Assembly: GCF_030296555.1 (NCBI RefSeq)
Contig: NZ_AP027728.1
Span: forward strand, 2,728,001 to 2,792,000
Origin: Microbacterium suwonense
Lineage (GTDB): Bacteria > Actinomycetota > Actinomycetes > Actinomycetales > Microbacteriaceae
Direction of reading: 5' to 3'
DNA: 64,000 bases
The notes below the pieces were generated by a model that searched no databases, was not told the origin of the DNA, and saw only the letters and a list, made by a program, of their open reading frames with translations. The position numbers were made by a program, and so were the translations under genes. Of the stretch, positions 36,278 to 45,256 are shown piece by piece (positions within the stretch are counted from its first letter, which is position 1; every line of letters begins with the position of its first letter).

Positions 36278-36436
36278 GCGTCGGCAGATTGCGGTTTTGA
36301 CCCTCGGCATTCTGCGGCTCCGGGGTTCGGCAAACGGTGGTTCCTGGCCGGCCTCACGTTCCATCTCGGAACGACCGGATACAACGCTGGCGACAGAATG
36401 CACGTGCTGCCGGTCGATCGTCTCTGGCAGGTCTGA

Positions 36437-36919
36437 TCAGTCTGCGTCGTGCGGAGTCCGCAGGCGCAGCATCCGTCCCGCGCCCTCGATCAGCTCCGCC
36501 CAGGAGCCGACGTCAACCGCGCATTCCGCGACGACGCAGGTGGGGAACTCGACGAAGGCCCCGGTGAGGTCGGCGACCGCGTCGTGCATGCCGGGGTTGT
36601 GGCCGACGAGCATCGCGACCTCGACGTCGTCGGGGAGCGCTGCGGCGACCTCCAGGATGGTGCCGGCGGATGCCGCGTACAGCGCAGGCTCCTCGACCAC
36701 ACGCAGCCCGAACGCCGACGCGTATTCATCGGCGGTGCTGCGTGCCCTGGTCGCGCTGCTGGAGACGATCCGCTGCAGCCGCACGCCCTCCTCGCGCAGG
36801 CGCCGGGCCATGGCCGGCGCGTCGCGGCGACCACGGGAGTTCAGCGGCCGATCGTGATCGGAGAGACCGTGGATGCCCCAGTCGGACTTGGCGTGACGGG
36901 CCAGCAGCAGCGTCTTCAT
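36437..36919 (-). CDS. SixA-type histidine phosphatase
   Basis: The 160-residue protein is a branch-2 histidine phosphatase of SixA type. The catalytic RHG-like motif reads LARHAKSDWG (Arg8-His9 by position), a second basic site lies in SSSATRARSTADEY, and the distal histidine is in LVGHNPGMHDAV. In Enterobacteria SixA removes phosphate from phosphohistidine proteins; the target here is unknown. I chose the ATG at 36919 (MKTLLLARH); 12 in-frame upstream residues are unlikely. It stands alone, converging on rlmN. Confidence 0.87.
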   Translation of the reverse strand: MKTLLLARHAKSDWGIHGLSDHDRPLNSRGRRDAPAMARRLREEGVRLQRIVSSSATRARSTADEYASAFGLRVVEEPALYAASAGTILEVAAALPDDVEVAMLVGHNPGMHDAVADLTGAFVEFPTCVVAECAVDVGSWAELIEGAGRMLRLRTPHDAD

Positions 36920-37024
36920 GACACCAGCCTGACACCGCACAGGCCTCGCGCGCATCCCTTTCCTGAGAGTCGTTTGCAGGGTTCATCGGGCAGTCCCACA
37001 GCCGGCGTTTCCTAATCTCGAAGG

Positions 37025-38667
37025 ATGTCCTATTCCGCGCATCGCCCTGGTCGGATGGATTCCCAGGGGCGGATCTTGATCGAGACCGACGCCCCCGAAG
37101 GCGCCGTGACCGACGAAGACCTCGAGTTCCTGCGTGCATTCGAACCGACCGGTAGCCGCCAGACGGATGCCGAGGATCGCCAGACGGATGCCGAGGATGC
37201 GGCCACGCACCCGACCGCAGTGATCGATCCCGACCCGGTGATCGATCCCGACCCGGCGGACGAGCAGCCGGCCCCGGTCCCCGCTCCGCACCCGAAGCGC
37301 GAGCGCGCCCCGCGCACCCCGGATCCCGCCTGCGCACGCTCGCGATCCTCGGCGGCGCCGATGGCCCCATCCTCGACCGTGTGCCCGGCGAGACACCCCG
37401 CTTCGTGCAGATGTTCTTCGTGCTTCTCGGCACAGCGCTGGTCTCGGCGATTTCGATGCTGTTCGCCCTCACCACCGGCGTTCAGGTCGCGATCTGGGTG
37501 GCGGTGCCGCTGGCGATCGTGTGGGCCGCGATCATCTTCAACCTCGACCGCTTCCTCACCGCGTCGATGTCCTCGACGCGCAGCATCGGCAAGCTCATCG
37601 CACTGGCACTGCCACGCGTGGCGATGGCCGCGCTGATCGGATTCCTCGTTGCCGAGCCGCTCGTGCTGCAGGTGTTCCACAACGACATCTCCCGTGAGGT
37701 GGCCTCCACCAACATCACCCAGTCGCAGTCCGATCAGGACGCGCTCGAGAAGGGCCCTGAGAAGAAGGCGCTGGATGCGGCATCCGCCCGCCTCGCCGCA
37801 CTCGAGAACCAGGCCGCCACCGGCATCGTGGCCGGCACCGACTCCGGCACCGCGTCGACCTCGGTGGCGCAGGCCACCGTCGACGACATCACCGGCAAGA
37901 TGGCCGACCAGCAGAAGGTCATCGACTCGGCCCGCGCGCTGTACCAGTGTGAGCTGACCGGAGAGGGAGCGGGGACAGTGCCCGGCTGCACCGGCGTGCA
38001 CGGCCAGGGCTCCAGCTCCGATGCCGCCAAGGCACAGCTCGCGCAGGCGCAGCAGACCTACGACGCCCTCGCCGCGCAGCTGCGCAGCGCCAACGAGGAT
38101 CTGGCGGCCGCCGAGACCTCGGCGAAGGCGAACACCACGGCATCCGAGCAGACCAACCGCGAGCAGGCGAAGGATCAGCTGCCTGCAGCCAAGACCACCT
38201 ACCAGAACGCGCTCGCCGCCTACAACGCCCGCGCCGACGCCGTCGCTGCGGGCAACGCCGGCGCGATCGGCCTGCTCAGCCAGATCACGGGCCTGAACCG
38301 CCTGGCCGCCAAGGAGCCCACCATCTTCTGGGCGCACTGGCTGATCGCGGCGCTGTTCTTCATGATCGAACTGCTGCCGGTGCTCGTGAAGGTGCTCACC
38401 AGCTACGGCGACCCCTCGCTGTACGAGAAGACCGCCGCGATCCGCAAGCAGGTCGATCTCGACCGGGTCACAGCCGACGGCTTCCGGGACCGCGCGGCGA
38501 TCGTGACGGCGGATGCTGCGACTGCAGCTCCCTCGGCATCCGTCGGGCAGCCCGGCTCTTCGGCATCCGCTGCGCCTCGGGCATCCGATCCTGCTCCCGA
38601 CCGCGACGACGGCGCGCCGACGGTCCCGCTGACGCGGGCGGACATGCGGGAGTCCGCACCGGTCTGA
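37025..38667 (+). CDS. DUF4407 membrane protein (one frameshift)
   Basis: The soluble N-terminus of about 100 acidic residues carries tandem repeats: RQTDAED twice (DNA 37157..37198) and VIDPDP twice (37220..37255). After a one-base deletion in the C run 37317..37320 the frame continues GSRLRTLAILGGADGPILDRVPGETPRF. The DUF4407 body follows: helices near MFFVLLGTALVSAISMLFALTTGVQVAIWVAVPLAIVW and VAMAALIGFLVAEPLVLQVF, then a long coiled-coil-like loop (about 200 residues) and a last helix HWLIAALFFMIELLPVLVKVL. Restored length is 547 residues. The function is unknown; the coiled coil suggests a scaffold or sensor across the membrane. Confidence 0.83.
37157..37255 (+). repeat. In-frame coding tandem repeats of 21 and 18 bp
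   Basis: Two exact 21-base units (37157..37177, 37178..37198) and two exact 18-base units (37220..37237, 37238..37255) lie in the acidic N-terminal coding region of the DUF4407 gene. Both keep the frame, so copy number could vary without loss of the protein. Confidence 0.75.
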
Positions 38668-38686
38668 CGGGCAGTAGCGTTGGATC

Positions 38687-39700
38687 ATGGTCAACTATCG
38701 CTATCTCGGCAACAGCGGTCTCAAGGTCTCGGAGATCACCTACGGCAACTGGGTGACGCACGCCTCGCAGGTCGGTGACGACGCTGCGGTCAAAACCGTG
38801 CACGCCGCGCTGGATGCCGGCATCACCACGTTCGACACCGCCGACACCTATGCCAACACAGCTGCCGAGGTTGTGCTCGGCAAGGCGCTCGCCGGCCAGC
38901 GCCGTGCGGGGCTGGAGATCTTCACCAAGGTCTACTTCCCGACCGGGCCGAAGGGCCCGAACGACACCGGTCTGAGCCGCAAGCACATCTTCGAGTCGAT
39001 CGACGGCTCGCTGCAGCGGCTCGGCACCGACTACGTCGACCTGTACCAGGCGCACCGCTACGACCACGAGACCCCGCTCGAGGAGACGATGCAGGCCTTC
39101 GCCGACGTCGTGCGGGCGGGCAAGGCGCTGTACATCGGCGTCTCGGAGTGGACCGCCGAGCAGCTGCGCGCGGGACACGCTCTGTCGAAGCAGCTCGGCT
39201 TCCAGCTGATCTCGAACCAGCCGCAGTACTCCATGCTGCACCGCGTGATCGAGGGCAAGGTCGTGCCGGCCTCGGAGGAGCTGGGCATCTCGCAGATCGT
39301 CTGGTCGCCAATGGCCCAGGGCGTGCTCAGCGGCAAGTATCTGCCGGGCCAGCCCGTGCCCGAGGGCTCGCGCGCCACCGACCCGCACTCCGGCGCGCAC
39401 TTCATCGAGCGGCTGCTGCGCGACGACATCCTCGAGGCTGTGCAGCGGCTCAAGCCGATCGCCGCCGACGCGGGGCTTTCGATGCCGCAGCTGGCGATCG
39501 CCTGGGTGCTGCAGAACCAGAACGTCGCCGCGGCTCTGGTCGGCGCGTCGCGTCCCGAGCAGCTCGCCGACACGGTCAAGGCGTCCGGCGTGAAGCTGGA
39601 TGCCGACACCATGGCCGCCATCGACACCGCGCTCGTCGGCGTCGTCAACGACGACCCCGAGGACACCTACACGGTCTCCCCGAAGGCCCGTCTGGTCTGA
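38687..39700 (+). CDS. Aldo/keto reductase (Kv-beta/YghZ-like)
   Basis: The 337-residue TIM-barrel NADPH reductase has the catalytic tetrad D-Y-K-H in FDTADTYANTAAEVVLG, IFTKVYFPTG and YVDLYQAHRYDHETPLEETM. The NADPH site near the end reads VGASRPEQLADTVKASGVKL. The pattern NSGLKVSEITYGNW resembles potassium-channel beta-subunit-like reductases that clear reactive aldehydes. The start at 38687 follows GTAGCGTTGGATC, a weak ribosome site. A family-1 palindrome follows the stop. Confidence 0.9.
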   Translation: MVNYRYLGNSGLKVSEITYGNWVTHASQVGDDAAVKTVHAALDAGITTFDTADTYANTAAEVVLGKALAGQRRAGLEIFTKVYFPTGPKGPNDTGLSRKHIFESIDGSLQRLGTDYVDLYQAHRYDHETPLEETMQAFADVVRAGKALYIGVSEWTAEQLRAGHALSKQLGFQLISNQPQYSMLHRVIEGKVVPASEELGISQIVWSPMAQGVLSGKYLPGQPVPEGSRATDPHSGAHFIERLLRDDILEAVQRLKPIAADAGLSMPQLAIAWVLQNQNVAAALVGASRPEQLADTVKASGVKLDADTMAAIDTALVGVVNDDPEDTYTVSPKARLV

Positions 39701-39722
39701 GCCCGCCCGGGGCGATCCCCAT

Positions 39723-39827
39723 CTCCAGGTCGCAACGGATGCCGCTATTCGGGCTCCGAAGCGGCAACCATTGCGACCTGGAGGATGTGTTCGGTCGTCG
39801 TGGCGGCCACCATTGCGACCTGGAGGG
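39723..39827. repeat. Family-1 intergenic palindrome, left-right-right form
   Basis: The left arm 39723..39745 pairs with the right arm 39761..39783, and a second right arm (ending ATTGCGACCTGGAGG) ends at 39826, about 43 bases later. The element fills the convergent gap between the aldo-keto reductase and the sugar permease gene. Confidence 0.75.
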
Positions 39828-39850
39828 GCGCAGGGTGAGACGCGGGGCGA

Positions 39851-40756
39851 CTACTCCTTGACGGCGCCGGACGTCAGGCCCTGCACGATCCAGCGGCTCG
39901 CCAGGGCGAACATCAGCATCGTCGGCAGGATCGTCAGCACCGCGGCCGCCGACATCGAGCCCCAGTCGATGTTGAACGTCGAGATGAAGCCGTTCAGCGC
40001 CGAGGGCACCGTGCGGTTCGCATCCGTGTTCATCAGCACCACCGACAGGAACAGCTCGTTCCAGCAGTTCACGAAGTTGAAGATGAACGCCGCGATGATG
40101 CCCGGCGTCATCACCGGCACCAGCACCCGGAACAGGGCGCCCAGGCGCGAGCATCCGTCGATCATCGCCGCCTCTTCGAGCGCATCGGGCACGTTCTCGA
40201 AGAAGCCACGCAGCATGACCGTCGAGAACGGGATGCAGATCGCGATGTACACCAGGATCAGGCCGGGCTTGGTGTCGACCAGCCCCAGGTCGCTCATCAT
40301 CGTGTAGAGCGGACCGAGAGCGATGAACGCGGGGATCATCTGCGTCAGCAGGAACGCGATCAGCACCGCGCCCTTGCCGCGGAAGTCGAACCGTGCGATC
40401 ACATAGGCGCTCAGCAGCGCGATGAGAGTGGCGACCGCGCCCGCGGTGAGCGCGACCAGCGCGGAGTTGCCCAGGAAGACGCCGAAGGAGCTCTTCTGGA
40501 ACAGGCTGACGTAGTTGTCCAGCGACGGCTGGCTGGGCCAGTACTCGATCGGGTACTTGTTGACCGTGCTCGGCGACTTGAACGAGGTCAGCGCGATCCA
40601 GTACAGCGGGAACAGCGTGATGATCAGCCACAGAGCCAGGCCCGCCACCCGCACCACACCACCGGCGGTCACCCTGCGCGGTCCGCGGGGAGCGGATGCC
40701 GGGTCGGGTACGGTCAGACGGCGGGTCGCGGTCGTGGTCGTGGTCGTGGAGGTCAT
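39851..40756 (-). CDS. Sugar ABC transporter permease (MalG type)
   Basis: The 301-residue inner-membrane permease has six helices, starting VAGLALWLIITLFPLYWIALTSFK. The ATPase-coupling EAA loop reads VPDALEEAAMIDGCSRLGALFRVLVPVMTPG. It pairs with the MalF-type permease encoded just upstream, whose stop it overlaps (ATGA at 40753..40756). No ATPase gene is present, as is usual for CUT1 importers that share an MsiK-type ATPase. A Thr-rich N-terminus (TSTTTTTTATRR) begins at the ATG. Confidence 0.92.
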   Translation of the reverse strand: MTSTTTTTTATRRLTVPDPASAPRGPRRVTAGGVVRVAGLALWLIITLFPLYWIALTSFKSPSTVNKYPIEYWPSQPSLDNYVSLFQKSSFGVFLGNSALVALTAGAVATLIALLSAYVIARFDFRGKGAVLIAFLLTQMIPAFIALGPLYTMMSDLGLVDTKPGLILVYIAICIPFSTVMLRGFFENVPDALEEAAMIDGCSRLGALFRVLVPVMTPGIIAAFIFNFVNCWNELFLSVVLMNTDANRTVPSALNGFISTFNIDWGSMSAAAVLTILPTMLMFALASRWIVQGLTSGAVKE

Positions 40757-41697
40757 CGCTGAACCTTCCTCATCGCCATCAGGTAGAACGCGCAGAACAC
40801 GAACAGGAGGGCGACGACGATCAGGCCGATGGCGCTCGCGATGCCGTAATTGCCCTGCTGGGTGTAGTCGATCATCCACGTCGTGACGATGTGCGTCTGG
40901 TTGGCGGGCCCGCCGCGGGTCATCGCCCAGATGATGTCGGGGAAGTTGAAGATCCAGATCACGCGCAGCAGGATCGTCAGCAGCAGCGTCATCGAGATGT
41001 ACGGGATGATGATCGAGAACAGCTGACGCACCTTGCCCGCGCCGTCCAGGCTGGCGGCCTCGAGCATGTCATCCGGCACCGACTGCAGCGCGGCGAGGAT
41101 CATGATGGCGAAGAACGTCACGCCGTACCAGATGTTCGCCGTGATCACCGCGAACATCGCCAGCTTCGGATCGGCCAGCCACGGCAGCGGCTGCTCGATC
41201 AGGCCCACCTTCATGAGCAGATCGTTGACCACGCCGAACTCGGCGTTGAACATCCAGCGGAACAGCATCCCGATCAGGAATCCCGAGACAGCCCACGGGA
41301 AGAACACCAGCGCCTGGTAGAGCCCGCGGAAGCGGAACCTCTTGCGCAGCGCGAGCGCGATCAGGAACCCGATGACCAGCTGCGGAACCAGCGACCCCAC
41401 CACCCAGAGCACCGAGTTCCACGCGACCTGCCCGAACAGCGGGTTCTCGAAGACGGCGACGAAGTTGTCGAAGCCGACCCACGGCGTGGAGGTGAGATCC
41501 CACAGGTTCCAGTCGTGGAACGCCATGCGGGCGCCCTGCAGCATCGGGAAGTACGTGAACCAGCACACGAACACGACGGCCGGCAGCATGAACGCCAGCA
41601 ACGTCAGCGCGTGCCGGGCACGGAAGGGGCGCCGGGATGCCGGGGAGGCCCCGTCGGCAGTGCCGGCGGGGCTTCCCGAGCGAGTGAGGCGAGCCAC
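40753..41697 (-). CDS. Sugar ABC transporter permease (MalF type)
   Basis: The 314-residue permease has six helices starting LTLLAFMLPAVVFVCWFTYFPMLQG and the EAA loop VPDDMLEAASLDGAGKVRQLFSIIIPYIS. It forms the membrane channel with the MalG-type partner. The GTG at 41697 lies three bases after the end of the binding-protein gene. The CUT1 family takes up oligosaccharides and some monosaccharides or glycerol phosphates; the ligand is not visible here. Confidence 0.92.
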   Translation of the reverse strand: MARLTRSGSPAGTADGASPASRRPFRARHALTLLAFMLPAVVFVCWFTYFPMLQGARMAFHDWNLWDLTSTPWVGFDNFVAVFENPLFGQVAWNSVLWVVGSLVPQLVIGFLIALALRKRFRFRGLYQALVFFPWAVSGFLIGMLFRWMFNAEFGVVNDLLMKVGLIEQPLPWLADPKLAMFAVITANIWYGVTFFAIMILAALQSVPDDMLEAASLDGAGKVRQLFSIIIPYISMTLLLTILLRVIWIFNFPDIIWAMTRGGPANQTHIVTTWMIDYTQQGNYGIASAIGLIVVALLFVFCAFYLMAMRKVQR

Positions 41698-41700
41698 GGG

Positions 41701-43011
41701 TCAGCCCTTCTCCGCGGCGAACTTCTCCGTCCAGAACTCGTCCCAGGACTTCAGCAGCTCGGTCGTGGTCATGTCGCCGAGCAGCACCTTCTGCACGTCC
41801 TGATCGGACTTCTGGATCCATTCGGTCCACCAGCTGACCCCGCGAGGCTGACGCACGTTGACGTAGGTGTCGGGGTTCTCGGTCATCGTGACGTAGCTGC
41901 TCCACGGGCCGGTCTTGTAGAAGTCGTCATCCGAAGCGGATGCGATGATCGGCACCAGGCTGTTGGCCTGGGCGAACTTCGTGGCGGGCTCGGTCGACGA
42001 GAGGTACTCGACGAGCTTGACCGCGGCATCCGTGTTCGCGCTGTTCTTGGCCACACCCCAGCCGGCGACGGCCAGCGGCTGCGCGGCCTTGCCGGTCGGC
42101 CCGACCAGCAGCGGAGCGGTGTCCCACTGATCCTCCGTCAGCGAGGAGTCCTGCACGGTGGCGATCACCTCGGGGTCCTGCAGCAGGAACGCCGTGGAGC
42201 CGTTGGTGAACCCGGCGACCATCTCGGGGTAGCCCCACGAGACGGCCGACGGCGGCGAGGCCTTCTTGAACAGGTCGAAGTAGTCATCGACGGCGGCCTG
42301 TGCCTCGGGGGCGGCGAACATCGTGGTGCCGTCCTTCATCGAGAAGGCGTTGTCCACGTCGAGATCCTCGATCGTGTACGCCTCGATGGCGGCGACCACG
42401 TTGCTGTTGGCGTTCTGCCCGCCGCGGAACGCGTAGCCGTAGATGTTCTTCGAGGGGTCCTGGATGGCGGAGGCCTGCTCCAGCAGGTCGGTCCAGCTGT
42501 GTGGCGGTCCGTCGAAGCCGGCCTCCTTGACCAGGTCGGTGCGGTAGAACAGCGAGAGGCCGTAGAAGCCGTAGGGCACGAAGTAGGTCTTGCCGTCCTC
42601 GGCCACCGACGCCGACTGCGCGTTGTCGGTGAGGTCGTCCCAGCCGTCCCACTTGTCGAGGTCGCTCTTCAGGTCGTACAGCCAGCCATTGTTCGCGAAC
42701 GGGCCGACGGTGATGTCGCGCACCTCGAGCACGTCCACGCCCTTGCCCGACTGCAGCATCTGCTGGATCTTCTGGTCGGCCTGCTCGGTGGGAGGCGAGA
42801 CGAGGTTGACCTTGATCTTCGGGTTGTCCTTCTCGAACTGGTCGAGCAGACCCTGCAGCAGCTCGGTGCGAGCCGGGTTGGTCAGGCTCTCGACCATCTG
42901 CAGGGTGACGGTGCCGTCGGCGGCCGGTCCGCCGCCGGAGGAGCAGCCGGTGAGCGCCAGGGCGGCGACAGTGCCGATCCCCGCTGCGGCCGTCAAGATC
43001 CTGTGCTTCAT
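41701..43011 (-). CDS. Sugar-binding lipoprotein of ABC importer
   Basis: The 436-residue extracellular solute-binding protein (family 1) has a lipoprotein signal peptide, MKHRILTAAAGIGTVAALALTGC, with the lipid-modified cysteine at C23 and a Ser/Gly-rich linker. TLQMVESLTNPARTELLQGLLDQFEKDNPKI is the usual first strand of the family. Its ligand is passed to the MalF/MalG permeases encoded directly downstream. It is probably transcribed with the upstream aminotransferase gene, which ends 48 bases before its start. Confidence 0.92.
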   Translation of the reverse strand: MKHRILTAAAGIGTVAALALTGCSSGGGPAADGTVTLQMVESLTNPARTELLQGLLDQFEKDNPKIKVNLVSPPTEQADQKIQQMLQSGKGVDVLEVRDITVGPFANNGWLYDLKSDLDKWDGWDDLTDNAQSASVAEDGKTYFVPYGFYGLSLFYRTDLVKEAGFDGPPHSWTDLLEQASAIQDPSKNIYGYAFRGGQNANSNVVAAIEAYTIEDLDVDNAFSMKDGTTMFAAPEAQAAVDDYFDLFKKASPPSAVSWGYPEMVAGFTNGSTAFLLQDPEVIATVQDSSLTEDQWDTAPLLVGPTGKAAQPLAVAGWGVAKNSANTDAAVKLVEYLSSTEPATKFAQANSLVPIIASASDDDFYKTGPWSSYVTMTENPDTYVNVRQPRGVSWWTEWIQKSDQDVQKVLLGDMTTTELLKSWDEFWTEKFAAEKG

Positions 43012-43059
43012 GATGTGCCTTTCGATCTGGGTGGGTGGGTGGTATTGGTCTGGAAGTGG

Positions 43060-44294
43060 TCAGAGAATGTGAGCGGAGGAGCGGATGCCGATGCCGGCGC
43101 GCCGCAGCAGCTGCGGCACACACCGCTCGACGAACGCCTCGATGTCGGAGGCCTCGTTGTACAGGTGCACGGAGAGGCGGAAGTAGCCGGTGCCCTGGAA
43201 GCTGGTGAAGGCCGTCTCGACGCCGACCTCGTCGAGCAGCTCCATCCGCAGGTCGTCGGCCTCCTCGCGAGTGGCGCCGAGCCCCTGCGGCAGGCGCACC
43301 ATGCGCATCGATGCGACCGGCGACGGCAGCGGGGTCAGCGGATCCTCGGCGCTGTAGGGGCGCAGCGCGTCGGCGATCGCCTCGGCTCCGGCATCCGCCA
43401 TCGCACTCAGTGCCTCGCGGGCAGCCGCCCAGCCGAACTCCTGCTCGACGAAGTCGATGGCGGCGGGTGTGCTGAGGTAGGCGGTGGCGTCGATGGTGCC
43501 CTGGGTGTCGAACCGGCCGGGGAAGGGCTCGGGGGCGCCCCAGGAGTCGATCAGCGGCCAGAGCTCCTGACGGTCGGGGGTCTGCGTCACCAGCAGCGCC
43601 GAGCCGCGGGGCGCGGCGGGCCACTTGTGCATGTTGCCGAACCACCAGTCGCCGCCGCCCTCGACGGCGGCATCCGGGATGAGCCCCGGTGCGTGCGCAC
43701 CGTCGACGAGCGTGCGGATGCCGTGTTCTGCGGCATCCGCGGCGATGCGGCGGCTGGGCAGTCGGCGTGCTGTGGGCGAGGTGATCTGGTCGACGACGAT
43801 CAGCCGCGTGCGGTCGGCGCGAGCGTCGGCGAAGCGCTGCACGACTTCGTCGTCATCGGCGGCGAGCGGGATGCTCACGACCCGGACGTTCGCGCCGAAG
43901 CGTCGCGCAAGTCGCCGCGCGCCCATGGTGACCGCGCCGTAGCCATGGTCGGTGACGAGGATCTCGTCGTCGGCGTCGAGGCGCAGGGCGTTGTAGACGA
44001 CGGTCGCGGCGGCAGACGCGTTCGGGACGAAGGCACTGTCGCCGGCTGCGGCGCCCACGAACGGGGCGGTCCGCTCGCGCGCTTCGCGCATGCGCTCGGC
44101 GATGCGCGGGAACCACTCCACAGGGCTGCGGTCGGCGCGGCGGCGCAGCCCTCCTGGTGGGTGACGACCGGAACCGGCACGGCGCCGAAGGAGCCGTGGT
44201 TGAGGTGGATGATCTCCGGATCCAGGGGCCATGCCTCACGCGCGCGGGCGAACGATCGCAGGCGGAGTGGGGCGGGGAAGTCGGTGACTGTCAT
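43060..44294 (-). CDS. Class V aminotransferase / isopenicillin-N-epimerase-like PLP enzyme (one frameshift)
   Basis: The N-terminus reads PEIIHLNHGSFGAVPVPVVTHQE, typical of class V PLP enzymes of the isopenicillin N epimerase group. After a one-base deletion in the run 44149..44151 the frame continues LRRRADRSPVEWFPRIAERM. The PLP blocks are FVPNASAAATVVYNAL, TLVDGAHAPGLIPD (cofactor Asp and His) and GNMHKWPAAPRGSALL with the Schiff-base lysine. Restored length is 411 residues. The reaction is uncertain: desulfurase, epimerase, kynureninase-like or lyase are all possible. It sits first in the importer operon and diverges from a FadR-type regulator. Confidence 0.82.
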
Positions 44295-44304
44295 CGGTCC
44301 TCAT

Positions 44305-44395
44305 CTGTCATGACAGGAAGTTGTTGCACAACATTGCCACATCTCAGGGAATTGTGCGACTCTTTGGCGGAGGCATGCGTCAAGTTGTTATACGA
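44305..44395. promoter_or_regulatory. Candidate FadR-family operators in divergent promoter
   Basis: CTGTCATGACAG (44305..44316) is a perfect 12-base palindrome. TTGT-tgc-ACAA (44321..44331) and TTGTTATACGA (44385..44395) fit the FadR-family pattern T-x-GT...AC-x-A, the first exactly. They lie between the aminotransferase/importer operon and the regulator gene at 44463. Confidence 0.5.
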
Positions 44396-44462
44396 ATCGG
44401 GATCCGGGGCGAGCATCCGACAGAATCGCAGCAGGCGTTCCGCCGTCGCGGAGAGGAATCAT

Positions 44463-45157
44463 ATGAGCGTGTTGGACACGGCGCTGCACGGGCTGCGCGC
44501 ACTGATCGCCGACGGCACGCTGCAGCCGGGTGACCGACTGCCCAGCGAGGGCGACCTGTGCGAGCAGCTGGAGTCTCGCGGGGATCGCTGCGTGAGGCGA
44601 TCCGGATGCTCGCCGCACTGGGCGTGCTCGAGACCCGGCACGGCTCGGGAAGCTACGTGAGCGATCTGAATGCCGGCGACCTGATCGGCAGCCTCTCACT
44701 GACGGTCGGCCTGTTGCCGTTGGACTCGATTCTGGAGCTGTACGAGCTGCGCCGTGCACTGGAGGCGCATGCCGCGTCGCTGGCGACGGCCCGCATCGAC
44801 GCAGAGGTTCTCGCCGAACTGGATGCGCTGCTGGTCGTGCTGGAGGCCACCGTCGACGACGATGAGCAGTCCCGGCTGGACCACGAGTTCCACATGCGCA
44901 TCGCCGAGGTGGCGGGAAACTCGGCGCTGGCGAGTCTGCTCGCCGTGTTCCGTGCGCGCTCGCGCGCGTACCGGATCTTCCGCACCGACAGCGCGGACGA
45001 GATCAAGACGCTCTCGGATGCCGGGCATCGCGCGATCCTGCGCGGCCTGGAGGCCCGGGATCCGGTCGCGGCCTCAGCCGCCGCGGCGAGTCACGTCGCG
45101 CAGACCGAGTACTGGCTGCGCCGCCTGCAGCCCGACGCCATCGGCCTGACCGACTGA
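44463..45157 (+). CDS. FadR-type GntR transcriptional regulator (one frameshift)
   Basis: The winged-helix domain runs VLDTALHGLRALIADGTLQPGDRLPSEGDLCEQL and, after a one-base deletion at the GG 44570..44571, GVSRGSLREAIRMLAALGVLETRHGSGSYV. The FCD ligand domain follows (ILELYELRRALEAHAASLA, DHEFHMRIAEVAGNSALASLL, DAGHRAILRGLEARD) with metal-binding His residues. Restored length is 231 residues. The ATG at 44463 follows GGAGAGGAAT. By position it controls the divergent sugar importer operon; the ligand is unknown. Confidence 0.87.
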
Positions 45158-45168
45158 GGCCCGGCGCG

Positions 45169-45229
45169 CTCCAGGTCGCAACGGATGCCGCTTTGCGGCG
45201 ATTTCAGCGGCAACCATCGCGACCTGGAG
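45169..45229. repeat. Family-1 intergenic palindrome, single pair
   Basis: Arms 45169..45192 (from CTCCAGGTCGCAACGG) and 45206..45229 (ending CGCGACCTGGAG) pair with few mismatches around 13 bases. The element lies between convergent genes, starting 12 bases after the FadR stop. Confidence 0.75.
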
Positions 45230-45256
45230 GAAATCGTGACGGATGCCGCGACCCGG

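Noticed and set aside
40696..44313. A 1,205-codon open frame on the plus strand opposite the importer operon
   Set aside because: It is a shadow of the strongly biased minus-strand genes: very rich in Arg, Gly, His and Asp, with no recognisable domain, while the opposite strand encodes clear permease and lipoprotein motifs.
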